Source: Terriglobus albidus
Lineage (GTDB): Bacteria > Acidobacteriota > Terriglobia > Terriglobales > Acidobacteriaceae
DNA: 64,000 bases
Reading direction: 5' to 3'
NCBI RefSeq assembly: GCF_008000815.1
Contig: NZ_CP042806.1
Span: 620,001-684,000, forward strand
In this document: positions 25,342 to 33,693 of the stretch, piece by piece
Layout: every line of letters starts with the position of its first letter
How positions within the stretch are numbered: the first letter of the stretch is position 1
Position numbers and translations under genes: made by a program
Notes under the pieces: generated by a model
Told to the model about the DNA's origin: nothing
The model's database searches: none
What the model saw: only the letters and a program-made list of their open reading frames with translations

Positions 25342-25375
25342 GGTTCTTACGCGAGCGCCTGCTCGCGTAAGAACC
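25342..25375. terminator. Perfect inverted repeat spanning the glyA stop codon
   Basis: GGTTCTTACGCGAGC-gcct-GCTCGCGTAAGAACC is a 15-bp perfect stem with a tetraloop. The glyA TAA lies inside one arm and the last codons (REQALA) fill the other. It has no T-tract; it is probably a 3'-end hairpin of the glyA mRNA. Confidence 0.7.
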
Positions 25376-26621
25376 CGTACAGCGGATACTTCTCTGCCAG
25401 CTCGCCAACCTGGCCTTTGATCTTTGCCAGCTTGTCCGCGTCGTTGCGGTGCTCGAGAGCTTCGGCGATCCACTTGGCAATGATGCGCATGTCGTCTTCC
25501 TTCATGCCCCGGGTCGTCAGTGCCGGAGTGCCCACGCGGATGCCGGAGGGCTTCAACGGAGGGTTGGTGTCGTACGGAATCGCGTTCTTGTTCACCGTGA
25601 TGCCGGCCTCACCCAGAGCATTCTCGGCTTCGCTGCCCAGGATGCCCTTGGCAAAGACATCCACCAGCATGAGGTGCGTATCGGTGCCGCCGGAGATGAT
25701 GCGGAAGCCCTCGCCCTGCAGCGCCTCAGCCAGCGCTTTGGCATTGGCAACGATCTGCGCAGCATAGAGCTTGAACTCAGGCTGCAGTGCTTCCTTGAAG
25801 GCAACAGCCTTTGCCGCGAGGATGTGCACCAGCGGTCCGCCCTGCTGGCCCGGGAAGACAGAGCGGTCCAGGCCCTGTGCGAACTCCTGCGTGCACAGCA
25901 CCATGCCGCCGCGCGGTCCGCGCAGCGTCTTGTGGGTGGTGGTGGTAACGAAGTGTGCGTGCGGCACCGGTGAAGGATGTACGCCGCCGGCTACCAGGCC
26001 GGCGAAGTGAGCCATGTCGACCATGAGGTAGGCGCCGACCTTATCGGCGATGGCGCGCATGCGGGCAAAGTCGAAGATGCGAGGATATGCCGATCCACCG
26101 CCGACGATGACCTTCGGCTTCTCACGCAGGGCTGTTGCTTCGAGCTCGTCGTAGTCGAGAACCTCCGTGTCTTTCCGCACCTGATAGCCGACCACGCGAT
26201 ACAGCTTGCCGGAGAAGTTCAGCTTGTGGCCGTGAGTGAGGTGGCCGCCGTGCGCCAGGTCCAGGCCCAGGATGGTGTCTCCGGGCTGCAGGATGGTCAT
26301 GTAAGCCGAGGCATTGGCCTGCGAGCCGGAGTGCGGCTGCACATTGGCGTGGTCGGCGCCGAAGATTTGCTTGGCGCGGTCACGGGCAAGATTCTCGACG
26401 ACGTCAGCAAACTCGCACCCGCCGTAGTAGCGCTTCGCCGGATATCCCTCGGCATACTTGTTGGTGAAGACCGTTCCTGCGGCCTCCAGCACAGCGCGCG
26501 AGACGAAGTTCTCACTGGCGATCATCTCCAACCCTTCGTGCTGGCGGATGACCTCCTTTTCGACCATCGTTGCGATTTCGGGGTCAGAGGCGGCGAGAGA
26601 TGCGTTGAAGTCGATCGGCAT
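25347..26621 (-). CDS. glyA: Serine hydroxymethyltransferase
   Basis: GlyA (424 aa) converts serine and tetrahydrofolate to glycine and methylene-THF with PLP. The PLP lysine is K231 in [15 protein letters not shown]. Other signatures are [41 protein letters not shown] and [13 protein letters not shown]. It is full length. The C-terminal codons form half of a perfect inverted repeat with the sequence after the stop. It appears monocistronic. Confidence 0.98.
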   Translation of the reverse strand: MPIDFNASLAASDPEIATMVEKEVIRQHEGLEMIASENFVSRAVLEAAGTVFTNKYAEGYPAKRYYGGCEFADVVENLARDRAKQIFGADHANVQPHSGSQANASAYMTILQPGDTILGLDLAHGGHLTHGHKLNFSGKLYRVVGYQVRKDTEVLDYDELEATALREKPKVIVGGGSAYPRIFDFARMRAIADKVGAYLMVDMAHFAGLVAGGVHPSPVPHAHFVTTTTHKTLRGPRGGMVLCTQEFAQGLDRSVFPGQQGGPLVHILAAKAVAFKEALQPEFKLYAAQIVANAKALAEALQGEGFRIISGGTDTHLMLVDVFAKGILGSEAENALGEAGITVNKNAIPYDTNPPLKPSGIRVGTPALTTRGMKEDDMRIIAKWIAEALEHRNDADKLAKIKGQVGELAEKYPLYGFLREQALA

Positions 26622-26692
26622 AGGAATATTCTAGCCGCGCAGCCAAACCCCTGGCTCAGACCGCTGTCCTAGGTTGGCCTAGCCCATGCACC

Positions 26693-26877
26693 GGGTGCCC
26701 CCAGGCCCGGGGTCCCCGACGAACTTGTTCGTTGGGGTGGTGTCCCTCGGGGATCTGGGGCATCGCGCTACGCGCGACCGTCTTTCGTCGTGAGTAGGAA
26801 TGAACTCATCTGACTCCGAGATCTGAGGCTCAGATAGTAAAGGCCGGGCCCAGGTCCCCTTGGGACCCGGGGCACCC
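26693..26877. repeat. GGGTGCCC...GGGCACCC dispersed repeat, copy g
   Basis: It begins CCGGGTGCCCCC, includes GTCCCCGACGAACTTGTTCG (shared with the copy at 38894), and ends CCCGGGGCACCC. It lies in the 850-bp gene-poor gap 26622-27478 upstream of glyA, which also holds a CCAGCAACTAGAAT unit near 26920. Confidence 0.7.
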
Positions 26878-27070
26878 AGTGCCGTGGCTAGGGGCGCGAA
26901 TGTAAGGGGGGTACCCCCAGCCACCAGCAACTAGAATCTGCCCTTCAGGGCCGCCTTTAACTGCTACCAAAGTCGCATCGCGCTCCCCCGCACAGGCGAT
27001 ACCGCCCGATTCTGAAGCGCGCGATCCTCCCAAAAGAGGAACCGAATCCAAGTTTCGAGGGTCATTCTGA

Positions 27071-27232
27071 ATGCATGATTTCCTTCTAGCCCTATGTTGC
27101 GTCAGTATGGTGTTGGCGCCATACTATGTATCGTTTTCGGACACCAAGGTAGACGCGGTCGAAGAAGAATGCATCACAAAAAATGTCCGCTGCCCTAAAG
27201 CAACGGGGGATGGCCGCCGATGGATACGTTGA
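27071..27232 (+). CDS. Possible small exported protein (53 aa)
   Basis: ATG at 27071 with GAGGG about 9 bp upstream. The N-terminus is hydrophobic (MHDFLLALCCVSMVLAPYYV) and is followed by a hydrophilic, Cys-containing tail (EEECITKNVRCPKATGDG). It is close to a second small ORF on the same strand. No homology was recognised; low confidence. Confidence 0.25.
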   Translation: MHDFLLALCCVSMVLAPYYVSFSDTKVDAVEEECITKNVRCPKATGDGRRWIR

Positions 27233-27237
27233 CCAAT

Positions 27238-27345
27238 ATGATGGACCTTATCTTAGGTTGCAGTTTGGTTGCTGTAGTTGTGCTCCCTTGCCTCTTTGCC
27301 GCGCACTTCGGCAGGGCGCACCGCCACACCAAAAAGACTGCCTGA
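27238..27345 (+). CDS. Possible small membrane protein (35 aa)
   Basis: MMDLILGCSLVAVVVLPCLF forms a single membrane span, followed by a basic tail (GRAHRHTKKTA). It starts 5 bp after the preceding small ORF stops, an arrangement compatible with translational coupling. The MITE-like element begins 21 bp after its stop. No homology was recognised. Confidence 0.25.
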   Translation: MMDLILGCSLVAVVVLPCLFAAHFGRAHRHTKKTA

Positions 27346-27366
27346 ACAATTCGCTTCCCGGGGCTA

Positions 27367-27478
27367 GAGCATTTTCCTGTAGGTGTAGTGCGGGGCTTGT
27401 GCATCTATGGGCGTTTTCCTCAATGAAAACGCCGCCGCACGGCCCCTTCCGGGATACCCAGTAACAGGAAAAATGCTC
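27367..27478. mobile_element. 112-bp MITE-like element, copy 2
   Basis: Same length and same inverted ends (GAGCATTTTCC/AAAATGCTC) as 13848-13959 but in reverse orientation. Shared blocks include GGGCGTTTTC...GAAAACGCC, CTGGGTATCCCGG (as complement) and CACCTACAGGAAAA. It ends exactly one base before the stop codon of the next gene. Confidence 0.8.
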
Positions 27479-28645
27479 TTAACCCGCTGTACGCAGGCGC
27501 TTGAACGCTCGATAGACGAACGTGCCGAGATACCAGCCGTCCAGCCACGCGTATGGCTTCTCACCCACCACGTAGTGTCCGCAAGGCAACACTTTGGGCG
27601 TGTGCGGAATTCCACGCTGTTCAAAGCTTCGCAGTACCTCCAGTGAAAACTCCAGAGGAAATGTCAGATCGTAGGTCGCATACACGACCAGCGTCTGCCG
27701 GTCTTTCACGCGCGCAAACTGCTCCATGTAGTTCTTCGGGCTAATCGCCTCAAAGCAGGCCCGCACATCCTCTCGCGACATGCCGGCTTCTTCAAACGCC
27801 GCGCGCACGTGACGTGTGCTCTGACCCTGCCACACCACGTCGCCAAAGCTGGTCGACGCGTGATTGAAGGCGCAAACCTTCAACCGCTCATCGAAGGCGG
27901 CGGAGAGAAATGCATACTCCGACCCCAGGCTCGTTCCCAGCACGCCAAAGTGCGTGTATCCCTGTGACTGCAGCCAGTCGATGCAGCTCCGCACATCGAC
28001 GACGGCCTGCCGTACCGCCTCGATGGTGCGGCCGATGTTCGAGCTTACGGCATAGTCCGAGCGTTCCAGCTCTGCCGGTCTGCGGATGTCGTGATACGGC
28101 TTTGAGAGCCGCAGCGCAGAGACGCCGAACTTGTTGAATAGATCGCAGAGAACGTTGTGGCTGAAGGCATCGGCATTCCACTGCGGCATGACGATGATGG
28201 CCTGCTTCGGTCGTTTGGGATCCTGATGCTTCGGCGCTGGATACCAGCGTGCGTTTACCTGGTCGTTCTCCGGATACTTGGTGCGTACCGCGGAGGTAAA
28301 GCGCAGGAACTCGGCCTCTTCGATCAGACCCTCTTCGGCATTCGCCTTCCACAGCGCGTCCTTCGCCAGCGTCTCCGGGCGCACGTTCGTGGGAAAGAGC
28401 TGCGGGTGCCGCTTTTCCAGACGAAAGTCGGTCGGCGTCTGATAGCTGAAGAACTCCTCGGCGTTGGCGACGATGTGGCCGTTGATAGCCTTCATCGATC
28501 CAAGCGGGTCTTCCTCCACATGTGTTCCCCACTCGGCCAGCCAGTCAAAGCCCCATTCGAGCGGACGTACAATGCGGTTGGTGTCTGCCGTGGTGAGCCG
28601 CGTCTCCCACGCGTACATCCAGTCTGAGTACAGCTTTTTAAACAT
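27479..28645 (-). CDS. Alpha/beta-hydrolase-fold protein
   Basis: A 388-aa cytoplasmic protein. The central strand and nucleophile elbow is FGVLGTSLGSEYAFLSAAF (Ser in GTSLGS). VVYATYDLTFPLEFS likely carries the acid, and VLPCGHYVVGEKPY the catalytic His. About 110 N-terminal residues (DWLAEWGTHVEEDPLGSM...) form an extension not found in small hydrolases. The substrate is unknown. Its TAA stop lies directly against a MITE-like element. Confidence 0.78.
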   Translation of the reverse strand: MFKKLYSDWMYAWETRLTTADTNRIVRPLEWGFDWLAEWGTHVEEDPLGSMKAINGHIVANAEEFFSYQTPTDFRLEKRHPQLFPTNVRPETLAKDALWKANAEEGLIEEAEFLRFTSAVRTKYPENDQVNARWYPAPKHQDPKRPKQAIIVMPQWNADAFSHNVLCDLFNKFGVSALRLSKPYHDIRRPAELERSDYAVSSNIGRTIEAVRQAVVDVRSCIDWLQSQGYTHFGVLGTSLGSEYAFLSAAFDERLKVCAFNHASTSFGDVVWQGQSTRHVRAAFEEAGMSREDVRACFEAISPKNYMEQFARVKDRQTLVVYATYDLTFPLEFSLEVLRSFEQRGIPHTPKVLPCGHYVVGEKPYAWLDGWYLGTFVYRAFKRLRTAG

Positions 28646-28667
28646 TCTTCTCTAGTTTACCGGGCAA

Positions 28668-28779
28668 GAATTGAATGATTGGAGAATTGAACAATTGAAT
28701 AATGCCCGTGCACCGGCTGCTTCGACACACGCCGGTGAGAACTCATCATTCAATTATTCAATCCTTCCATTATTCAATC
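28668..28779. repeat. Inverted pair of GAATTGAAT-type arrays
   Basis: AATTGAATGATTGGAGAATT and AACAATTGAATAAT (28668-28702) face ATCATTCAATTATTCAATCC and TTCCATTATTCAATC (28744-28779). Together they fill the 139 bp between two minus-strand genes and could form one long stem-loop. Confidence 0.7.
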
Positions 28780-28784
28780 TGCTG

Positions 28785-29954
28785 TCACACCAAAATCCTC
28801 GTTACTCGCTCACTGATGCCGCACAGAATCTCGTACGGAATCGTGCCTGCGATGGTGGCTTGCTCTTCGACTGGAACACCATCGCCGATCAGAGTGACTT
28901 CGTCGCCGATGACGGCGCCGGGAATGTGCGTGACGTCAATCACGGTCAGGTCCATGGAGACGCGCCCGACAATCGGAGCATGTGTCTCCTGCAGCAGCAC
29001 GCGTCCACGATTGGAGAGCTCGCGTCGCAGTCCATCCGCATATCCGACCGGGATCAGCGCAAGCCGCATCGGCGCCGGCGCGGTGAAGGTGGCGCTGTAG
29101 CCCACGGTCGCTCCTGCGGGAACTTCGCGCAGGCCGATGATGCGGGTCTTCCAGGCCATTACCGGTTGCAGCGTTTGCCGTATGTGCGGTGCGGCTCCGG
29201 TCAGCTCCAGGGCGTAGCCATAGAGTGCAAGGCCGGTGCGCGTCATCGGCTGTGCACCGCAGGCTGCGGCAATCTCTTTGATTCCGGCGAGAATCTTCCC
29301 GGCGTCGACACCGGAGGTATTTCCCGCGTGCACCCACTCCAGGCGCAGGCCGCTTGCCTTTACCTGCGTGGCAAAGCGGTCCATCTGTTCACGGTTCAAT
29401 GGAGAGCCGGCCTCTTCGGTTGAGCCCAGATGCGTCATCGCACTCTCAATTCGCAGGGGAGAGTCTTCGGCAATCAGCGCGGCGAACGCTGCCAGATCGG
29501 CAACGCCCTGGCGCGCCATGCCGGTATCGACTTCGACGTGAACCGGAAAGCTCTTTGGCGCCAGGCTACGCGCGCGGGCAGCGTCTTCCAGCAGGCGAAG
29601 CTGGTACTCCTCCCAGATCACCGGTGTAAGGCGATGTTCGACGGCTACGGCGGCCTCGCCGTTCCACACGCCGCACATCACCAGAATGCGTGGCTGCAGG
29701 AAGCTGGGCAACATGCCCAGCGACGCCTTCACGCGCACACCCTCTTCCACCGAGGTCACGCCCAGCCATGCGGCTCCGGAGCCGGCAAGAACCGGGGCGC
29801 ACAGTTCGGCGCCGTGGCCGTAGGCGTCTGCCTTGACGACGGCGAGCAGTTCCATCCCCGCGGCTGCGCGAGTGTGACGGTAGTTGGTGGCCAGCCGTGT
29901 GGCCGAGATCTCGGCCCACACGGGCCGTACGTGATTGGGTTCAACAGCGCGCAT
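28785..29954 (-). CDS. alr: Alanine racemase
   Basis: Alr (389 aa) makes D-alanine for peptidoglycan, using PLP. The PLP lysine is K41 in AVVKADAYGHGA. GYSATFTAPAPMRLALIPVGYADG contains the catalytic Tyr region of the C-terminal beta domain. VGRVSMDLTVIDVTHIP and GDEVTLIG complete the family pattern. Start ATG at 29954 (MRAVEPNHVRPVWAEI). It is monocistronic or last in line behind the WYL regulator gene. Confidence 0.96.
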   Translation of the reverse strand: MRAVEPNHVRPVWAEISATRLATNYRHTRAAAGMELLAVVKADAYGHGAELCAPVLAGSGAAWLGVTSVEEGVRVKASLGMLPSFLQPRILVMCGVWNGEAAVAVEHRLTPVIWEEYQLRLLEDAARARSLAPKSFPVHVEVDTGMARQGVADLAAFAALIAEDSPLRIESAMTHLGSTEEAGSPLNREQMDRFATQVKASGLRLEWVHAGNTSGVDAGKILAGIKEIAAACGAQPMTRTGLALYGYALELTGAAPHIRQTLQPVMAWKTRIIGLREVPAGATVGYSATFTAPAPMRLALIPVGYADGLRRELSNRGRVLLQETHAPIVGRVSMDLTVIDVTHIPGAVIGDEVTLIGDGVPVEEQATIAGTIPYEILCGISERVTRILV

Positions 29955-30011
29955 CTACTTCTATGCTAGAAGCGGTTGCGGTGGAATCTCCGGAATGAGG
30001 AACCTCGGCGG

Positions 30012-30710
30012 CTACCCATTTGCGTTTTTCGGCTTCTCGAATTGGCGCAGATAGTCTTCCAGACGCTGCCCTTTCTTCAGGGTGAAGGGCTCATCCAGAA
30101 GCTCGAACTTCTCCATGCGGTCCAGGCGGAAGAGCCGGAAGTCGTTGCGCAGCTCGCACCAGGTGGCGGCGGTCCAGGCGCCGCCCCAGAAGTAGAGCGC
30201 CAGCGGACGCGCACGGCGGTTGTGGCTCCACTGCCCGTCTTCCCGGCAGTAGTCGAAGCGGATGATGCGTTGCTCCACGCATGCCGTGTGGATGCGGTCG
30301 ATCAGCGTGCGCACGGTCTTCTGCAGCCGGTAGCCCGGTGCGTACATCATCACGGAGTCGATCTGCTGCCGCATCTCAGGCGGAAGCACGGCTTCGATCT
30401 TGCGCAGAGCATCGGCCGCTCCGGCGACGGCCTCATCGCCACCCCAGGCCTTTACCAGCCGGGCTCCCAGAACAAGCGCGCTTAATTCGTTGGCATTGAA
30501 CATCAGCGGAGGAAGATCCATGTCGCGGCGCAGCGTGTAACCCACGCCTGCCTCGCCGAGAATCGGCATGCCTGAGAGCTGAAGGTCGCGCACGTCACGA
30601 TAGACAGTGCGTTCGCTTACCTCCAGCTTGCGGGCGAGATCGCGGGCCGTCAGCAGACGCCCGGCGCGAAGGACTTGAACGATACGGAAGAGCCGGTCGG
30701 CACGGCGCAT
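30012..30710 (-). CDS. WYL-domain transcriptional regulator (YafY type)
   Basis: A 232-aa regulator. The N-terminus is a winged helix (RLLTARDLARKLEVSERTVYRDVRDLQLSGMPI), followed by GVGYTLRRDMDLPPL. The middle and C-terminus form a WYL domain (RIIRFDYCREDGQWSHNRRARPLALYFWGGAWTAATWCELRNDFRLFRLDRM), which binds small ligands or nucleic acid. It lies 30 bp downstream of a VOC-domain gene on the same strand, and the pair shares an upstream inverted repeat that is a likely autoregulatory operator. Confidence 0.9.
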   Translation of the reverse strand: MRRADRLFRIVQVLRAGRLLTARDLARKLEVSERTVYRDVRDLQLSGMPILGEAGVGYTLRRDMDLPPLMFNANELSALVLGARLVKAWGGDEAVAGAADALRKIEAVLPPEMRQQIDSVMMYAPGYRLQKTVRTLIDRIHTACVEQRIIRFDYCREDGQWSHNRRARPLALYFWGGAWTAATWCELRNDFRLFRLDRMEKFELLDEPFTLKKGQRLEDYLRQFEKPKNANG

Positions 30711-30740
30711 GGCAGCAATGGTATCCCGTTGTGCGCGTAA

Positions 30741-31118
30741 CTACTCAGTGGAGTGCAGACCGACGGTGTTGCCCTCGGTATCGCGGATGCAGGCAAAGAA
30801 GCCGAAGCCGCCGGTGATCTCGGTCTTCGGAATCAGGATGGAGCCGCCCTTGGCCTTCACCCGCTCCAACACCGGAGCAAGGTCGCCCTTGCAGCTCAGA
30901 TAGACGACTGTGCCGGACTCACACGGCTTCTGGAACTCGCGCTGCACCAGCGCACCGCCAGTGCCGGCAGGATCCTTGGGAAAGACCACCATCGGGTTCT
31001 CATCGGGGAACGATTGCATGTTCATCTCCAGCACCTGCTCATAAAAGGCCTGTGCACGTTCTATGGAAAGGGTGGGAATCTCAAACCAGGTGGCAGCGGA
31101 CTGCGGTCGTTCACTCAT
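30741..31118 (-). CDS. VOC (glyoxalase/bleomycin-resistance) family protein
   Basis: A 125-aa single VOC domain: TWFEIPTLSIERAQAFYEQVLEMNM, then GGALVQREFQKPCESGTVVYLSC, and GGFGFFACIRDTEGNTVGLHS. Members bind a metal and act on small electrophiles or sequester drugs; the substrate cannot be read from the sequence. AAGGAGACC precedes the start. It is the first gene of a two-gene operon with a WYL regulator, a common pairing. Confidence 0.88.
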   Translation of the reverse strand: MSERPQSAATWFEIPTLSIERAQAFYEQVLEMNMQSFPDENPMVVFPKDPAGTGGALVQREFQKPCESGTVVYLSCKGDLAPVLERVKAKGGSILIPKTEITGGFGFFACIRDTEGNTVGLHSTE

Positions 31119-31162
31119 ACGCTCGGTCTCCTTGTCGTTTACAAGAAGCAGCGTACTGACGT

Positions 31163-31188
31163 CCTACTGACAGCATCCTGTCAGTAGG
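31163..31188. promoter_or_regulatory. Operator candidate for the VOC-WYL operon
   Basis: CCTACTGACAG-catc-CTGTCAGTAGG is a perfect 11-bp inverted repeat 44 bp upstream of the VOC start. A further ACTGAC half-site at about 31155 precedes it. The position and symmetry suggest the binding site of the co-encoded WYL regulator. A terminator is unlikely because it is upstream of both genes. Confidence 0.6.
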
Positions 31189-31271
31189 TTTTCAGGAATT
31201 TGTGGTGGGAGCCTACAGCGTCACCGGCGCATCCATATAAGCCAACGAAGTGTTGATCTTGTAAAACAGAA

Positions 31272-32048
31272 GTGGACAGAATCCGCGCGGCAATGACACA
31301 CGAACTACAAGGCGCTATCGACCGGCTCTACAAGGTCTTCGCTGTGGTAGGCCGCCTATCGGCGATGGAGTTCTGTCCTTGCGGTTGCACCAAGGCTGAG
31401 GCAATTGGCGCGCTGCTGCACCGGGATATCGCCTCCATAGAGTTTGCTTCACTCGCGGACTATTCCTTTAGCGCGATGACAACGCAGGGCGGGGTTCAGG
31501 ACTTCAAATACTTCCTGCCACGTCTACTGCAGGGGATTGCGACGGAAGAGTATCGGTACAACCCCGAGGTCCTCTTTGGCAAGCTGAGATATGCGAATTT
31601 TCTCTCATGGCCGCCCGCGGAAATAGATGCTGTGCGTAGCTTCATGGAGCAGCTTTGGAAGCTTGCCATCCAGACTTATCCGGTCCATCACGCCCTTCCC
31701 GGGTTCCCTGAGATCGAGACGCTACTCTCTTCTATTGCACAAACCGGCGTTGCGATTTCTCCATATCTGCTTCTCTGGAGCGAGGCGGCTACTGTGGATG
31801 CGACGAAGAACCTTCTTCACTTCGTCACGCTGTACGGGGAAGAGTTTGCCGATGGAAACACGCTCTCCGCTGGTTTCTGGGAGTCCGCATCTGAGCAGGC
31901 GCTTGAGTTAAGACAGTGGCTTCTGCAGCCTCAGGTCTGGAACTGGATTCAGGAACGGAAAGATCTCCCCATCGATAGCGGCTATGAGCATCTTCTGGCT
32001 CCTGCTCTTGCAGTACTCGCAAAAGAGATGGAATCCACAGGCGTGTAA
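31272..32048 (+). CDS. Protein of unknown function (CPCGC motif)
   Basis: A 258-aa soluble, helix-rich protein. Near the N-terminus it has MEFCPCGCTKAEAIGALLHR, a possible metal site, then a segment DFKYFLPRLLQGIATEEYRYNPEVLFGKLRYANFLSWPPAEIDAVRSFMEQLW that looks conserved in style, and a Leu/Trp-rich C-terminal half. I recall similar hypothetical proteins across bacteria but no named family. The start is GTG at 31272; ATG at 31293 is an alternative. Neighbours give no functional hint. Confidence 0.6.
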   Translation: MDRIRAAMTHELQGAIDRLYKVFAVVGRLSAMEFCPCGCTKAEAIGALLHRDIASIEFASLADYSFSAMTTQGGVQDFKYFLPRLLQGIATEEYRYNPEVLFGKLRYANFLSWPPAEIDAVRSFMEQLWKLAIQTYPVHHALPGFPEIETLLSSIAQTGVAISPYLLLWSEAATVDATKNLLHFVTLYGEEFADGNTLSAGFWESASEQALELRQWLLQPQVWNWIQERKDLPIDSGYEHLLAPALAVLAKEMESTGV

Positions 32049-32219
32049 TCACCCGCCCACAAGGCTCGTCAGTAATAGCGAGCTCTACTGCAGAGGGCTC
32101 GCCAGATTGGCAGCTTCGGAAGCCGCAGGCCATACACCATGCCTGTGGCTTCAACACCTTTGCAGATTGGAAAACAGCCGTCTTCGTGTCCGTGGCCGAA
32201 GTGAGGCTGGCAGGGCGTA

Positions 32220-33491
32220 ATGATGAAAAAGTCTTCGCTGGACCGGTATACGCTTCTTTCGTTTCTTTTCTGGCTGGGCGCCTTTGCCAGCCTTCCCACG
32301 CTGATTGCGGCAGAACATCCTGCAGCCGGGTGGGATCTCCATGTCTATGCCAATGCTGTACGGTCACTCGCCGCCGGGCACGATCCTTATGCCGATGGCG
32401 TTGCCGCACAGCGCATCTATCACGCGGAGTTGATGTCGGGGCAGCACGATCCCACTGCGATGCCGCCGTACACCTACGTTTACTCGCCGATTACGCTGCC
32501 GCTGGTCCGCATCTTGACTGCGGTTTCGCATTCCACTGCGGTGCATGCCTACTGGGCGTTCTACATCCTGTGCATCATGCTCGGTGTGTGGGCAATGTCG
32601 CAGGCGGCTGAGAAGAGCGAGCGTGTCTTCATATTGCTGGTTGCTCCCGCAGCGGCGTTCTTCCCTGGCCTGCTGCAGGGCGATGTCTTCTTCAGCGGCA
32701 ACCTGGCGTTCATGCTCTACGGCCTTGTGCTCGCTTCGGCCGTGCTGGGATGGAAGTATCGGCAATGGCTTCCGTTCTATGCGGTGGTGCTTGCGGCTTC
32801 GTGTGTCAAGGCTCCGCTGCTAAGCCTGCTGGTGATTCCTGCGCTCTCCGCAGCAAGGCAGTGGCGCAACGCTGCGATCGCGGCTGTCGCCGGGCTGGGG
32901 TTATTCGCAGTACAGCCGCTGCTGTGGCCCTCGCTCTTTCATAACTATCTTCAAGCCGTGGAGTTGCAGTTCAGTTTCAATCACGACTTCGGCGTAAGCC
33001 CCGCAGGTCTTCTGGGCAATGCCCTCTATGCCCTCCACATTCCTTATTCACCGCTTACGACGATCTTCTATCTGCTCTATGCGGCGGCTGTACTTGCGAC
33101 CCTGATCGTTCTCGCACGCCGCTACTTCGCAGGCGAGTTCTCGCTGCAGCAGTGGATCCCGGTGCTGATGCTCGGCGTTGTCCTGATAAACCCGCGTATC
33201 AAGGAGTACGACATCGCTCCGCTTTCGATTCCCATGGCGCTGGTGGCGTGGCGCTTCTTCTCCCGCGGCAGTACGCTGTGGCGCGCGGTGCGCGAGATGT
33301 CGTTCTTCTTCCTGATGATCAACGGCTTCGCGCATGTCGACTACGTCTTCTGGAAGCCGATTGCCGGCTCGCTGATCGCGGTGCTGTTTGCCGTTGGTTC
33401 GTGGCATCTGCTGCACCCTGAAACGCAGAGCGCTTACCAACACACGCCGCTACGTCCAGAACAGCTAAGCAAAGAGCTGATCGCAGCGTAA
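32220..33491 (+). CDS. GT87-family (DUF2029) membrane glycosyltransferase
   Basis: A 423-aa polytopic membrane protein with about ten hydrophobic spans. The first periplasmic loop reads WDLHVYANAVRSLAAGHDPYA, the GT-C signature with an acidic residue in place of DxD, as in polyprenyl-phosphate-mannose-dependent mannosyltransferases (GT87). FSFNHDFGVSPAGLLGN and NPRIKEYDIAPLSIP are typical later loops. It probably adds a sugar to a periplasmic glycan. ATG at 32220, or Met2 at 32223. Confidence 0.78.
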   Translation: MMKKSSLDRYTLLSFLFWLGAFASLPTLIAAEHPAAGWDLHVYANAVRSLAAGHDPYADGVAAQRIYHAELMSGQHDPTAMPPYTYVYSPITLPLVRILTAVSHSTAVHAYWAFYILCIMLGVWAMSQAAEKSERVFILLVAPAAAFFPGLLQGDVFFSGNLAFMLYGLVLASAVLGWKYRQWLPFYAVVLAASCVKAPLLSLLVIPALSAARQWRNAAIAAVAGLGLFAVQPLLWPSLFHNYLQAVELQFSFNHDFGVSPAGLLGNALYALHIPYSPLTTIFYLLYAAAVLATLIVLARRYFAGEFSLQQWIPVLMLGVVLINPRIKEYDIAPLSIPMALVAWRFFSRGSTLWRAVREMSFFFLMINGFAHVDYVFWKPIAGSLIAVLFAVGSWHLLHPETQSAYQHTPLRPEQLSKELIAA

Positions 33492-33513
33492 TAACAAAAG
33501 GAGCCACGACACC

Positions 33514-33659
33514 GGGTGCCCCACATACGCGAAGCTTATGTGGGCATTCGCGCTCCGCGCGAATCGTATTTCTCATTATGATTCCGTAAACAGCTGGAAA
33601 GGTATGGATCGAGCTTGCGCTCGATACTCCCACATAAGCTTCGCGTATGTGGGGCACCC
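33514..33659. repeat. GGGTGCCC...GGGCACCC dispersed repeat, copy e
   Basis: Begins GGGTGCCCCACATACGCGAA, contains GGGCATTCGCGCTCCGCGCG and GATCGAGCTTGCGCTCGAT, and ends CATAAGCTTCGCGTATGTGG then GGCACCC. It separates convergent genes (GT87 and dnaB). Confidence 0.78.
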
Positions 33660-33693
33660 AGTCTTGGGCCACTCCAAGCTATATGGAGACGCC

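Noticed and set aside
26622-27070. Possible protein-coding ORFs in the glyA upstream gap
   Set aside because: The frames run through GGGTGCCC repeat DNA, lack ribosome-binding sites, and yield low-complexity products.
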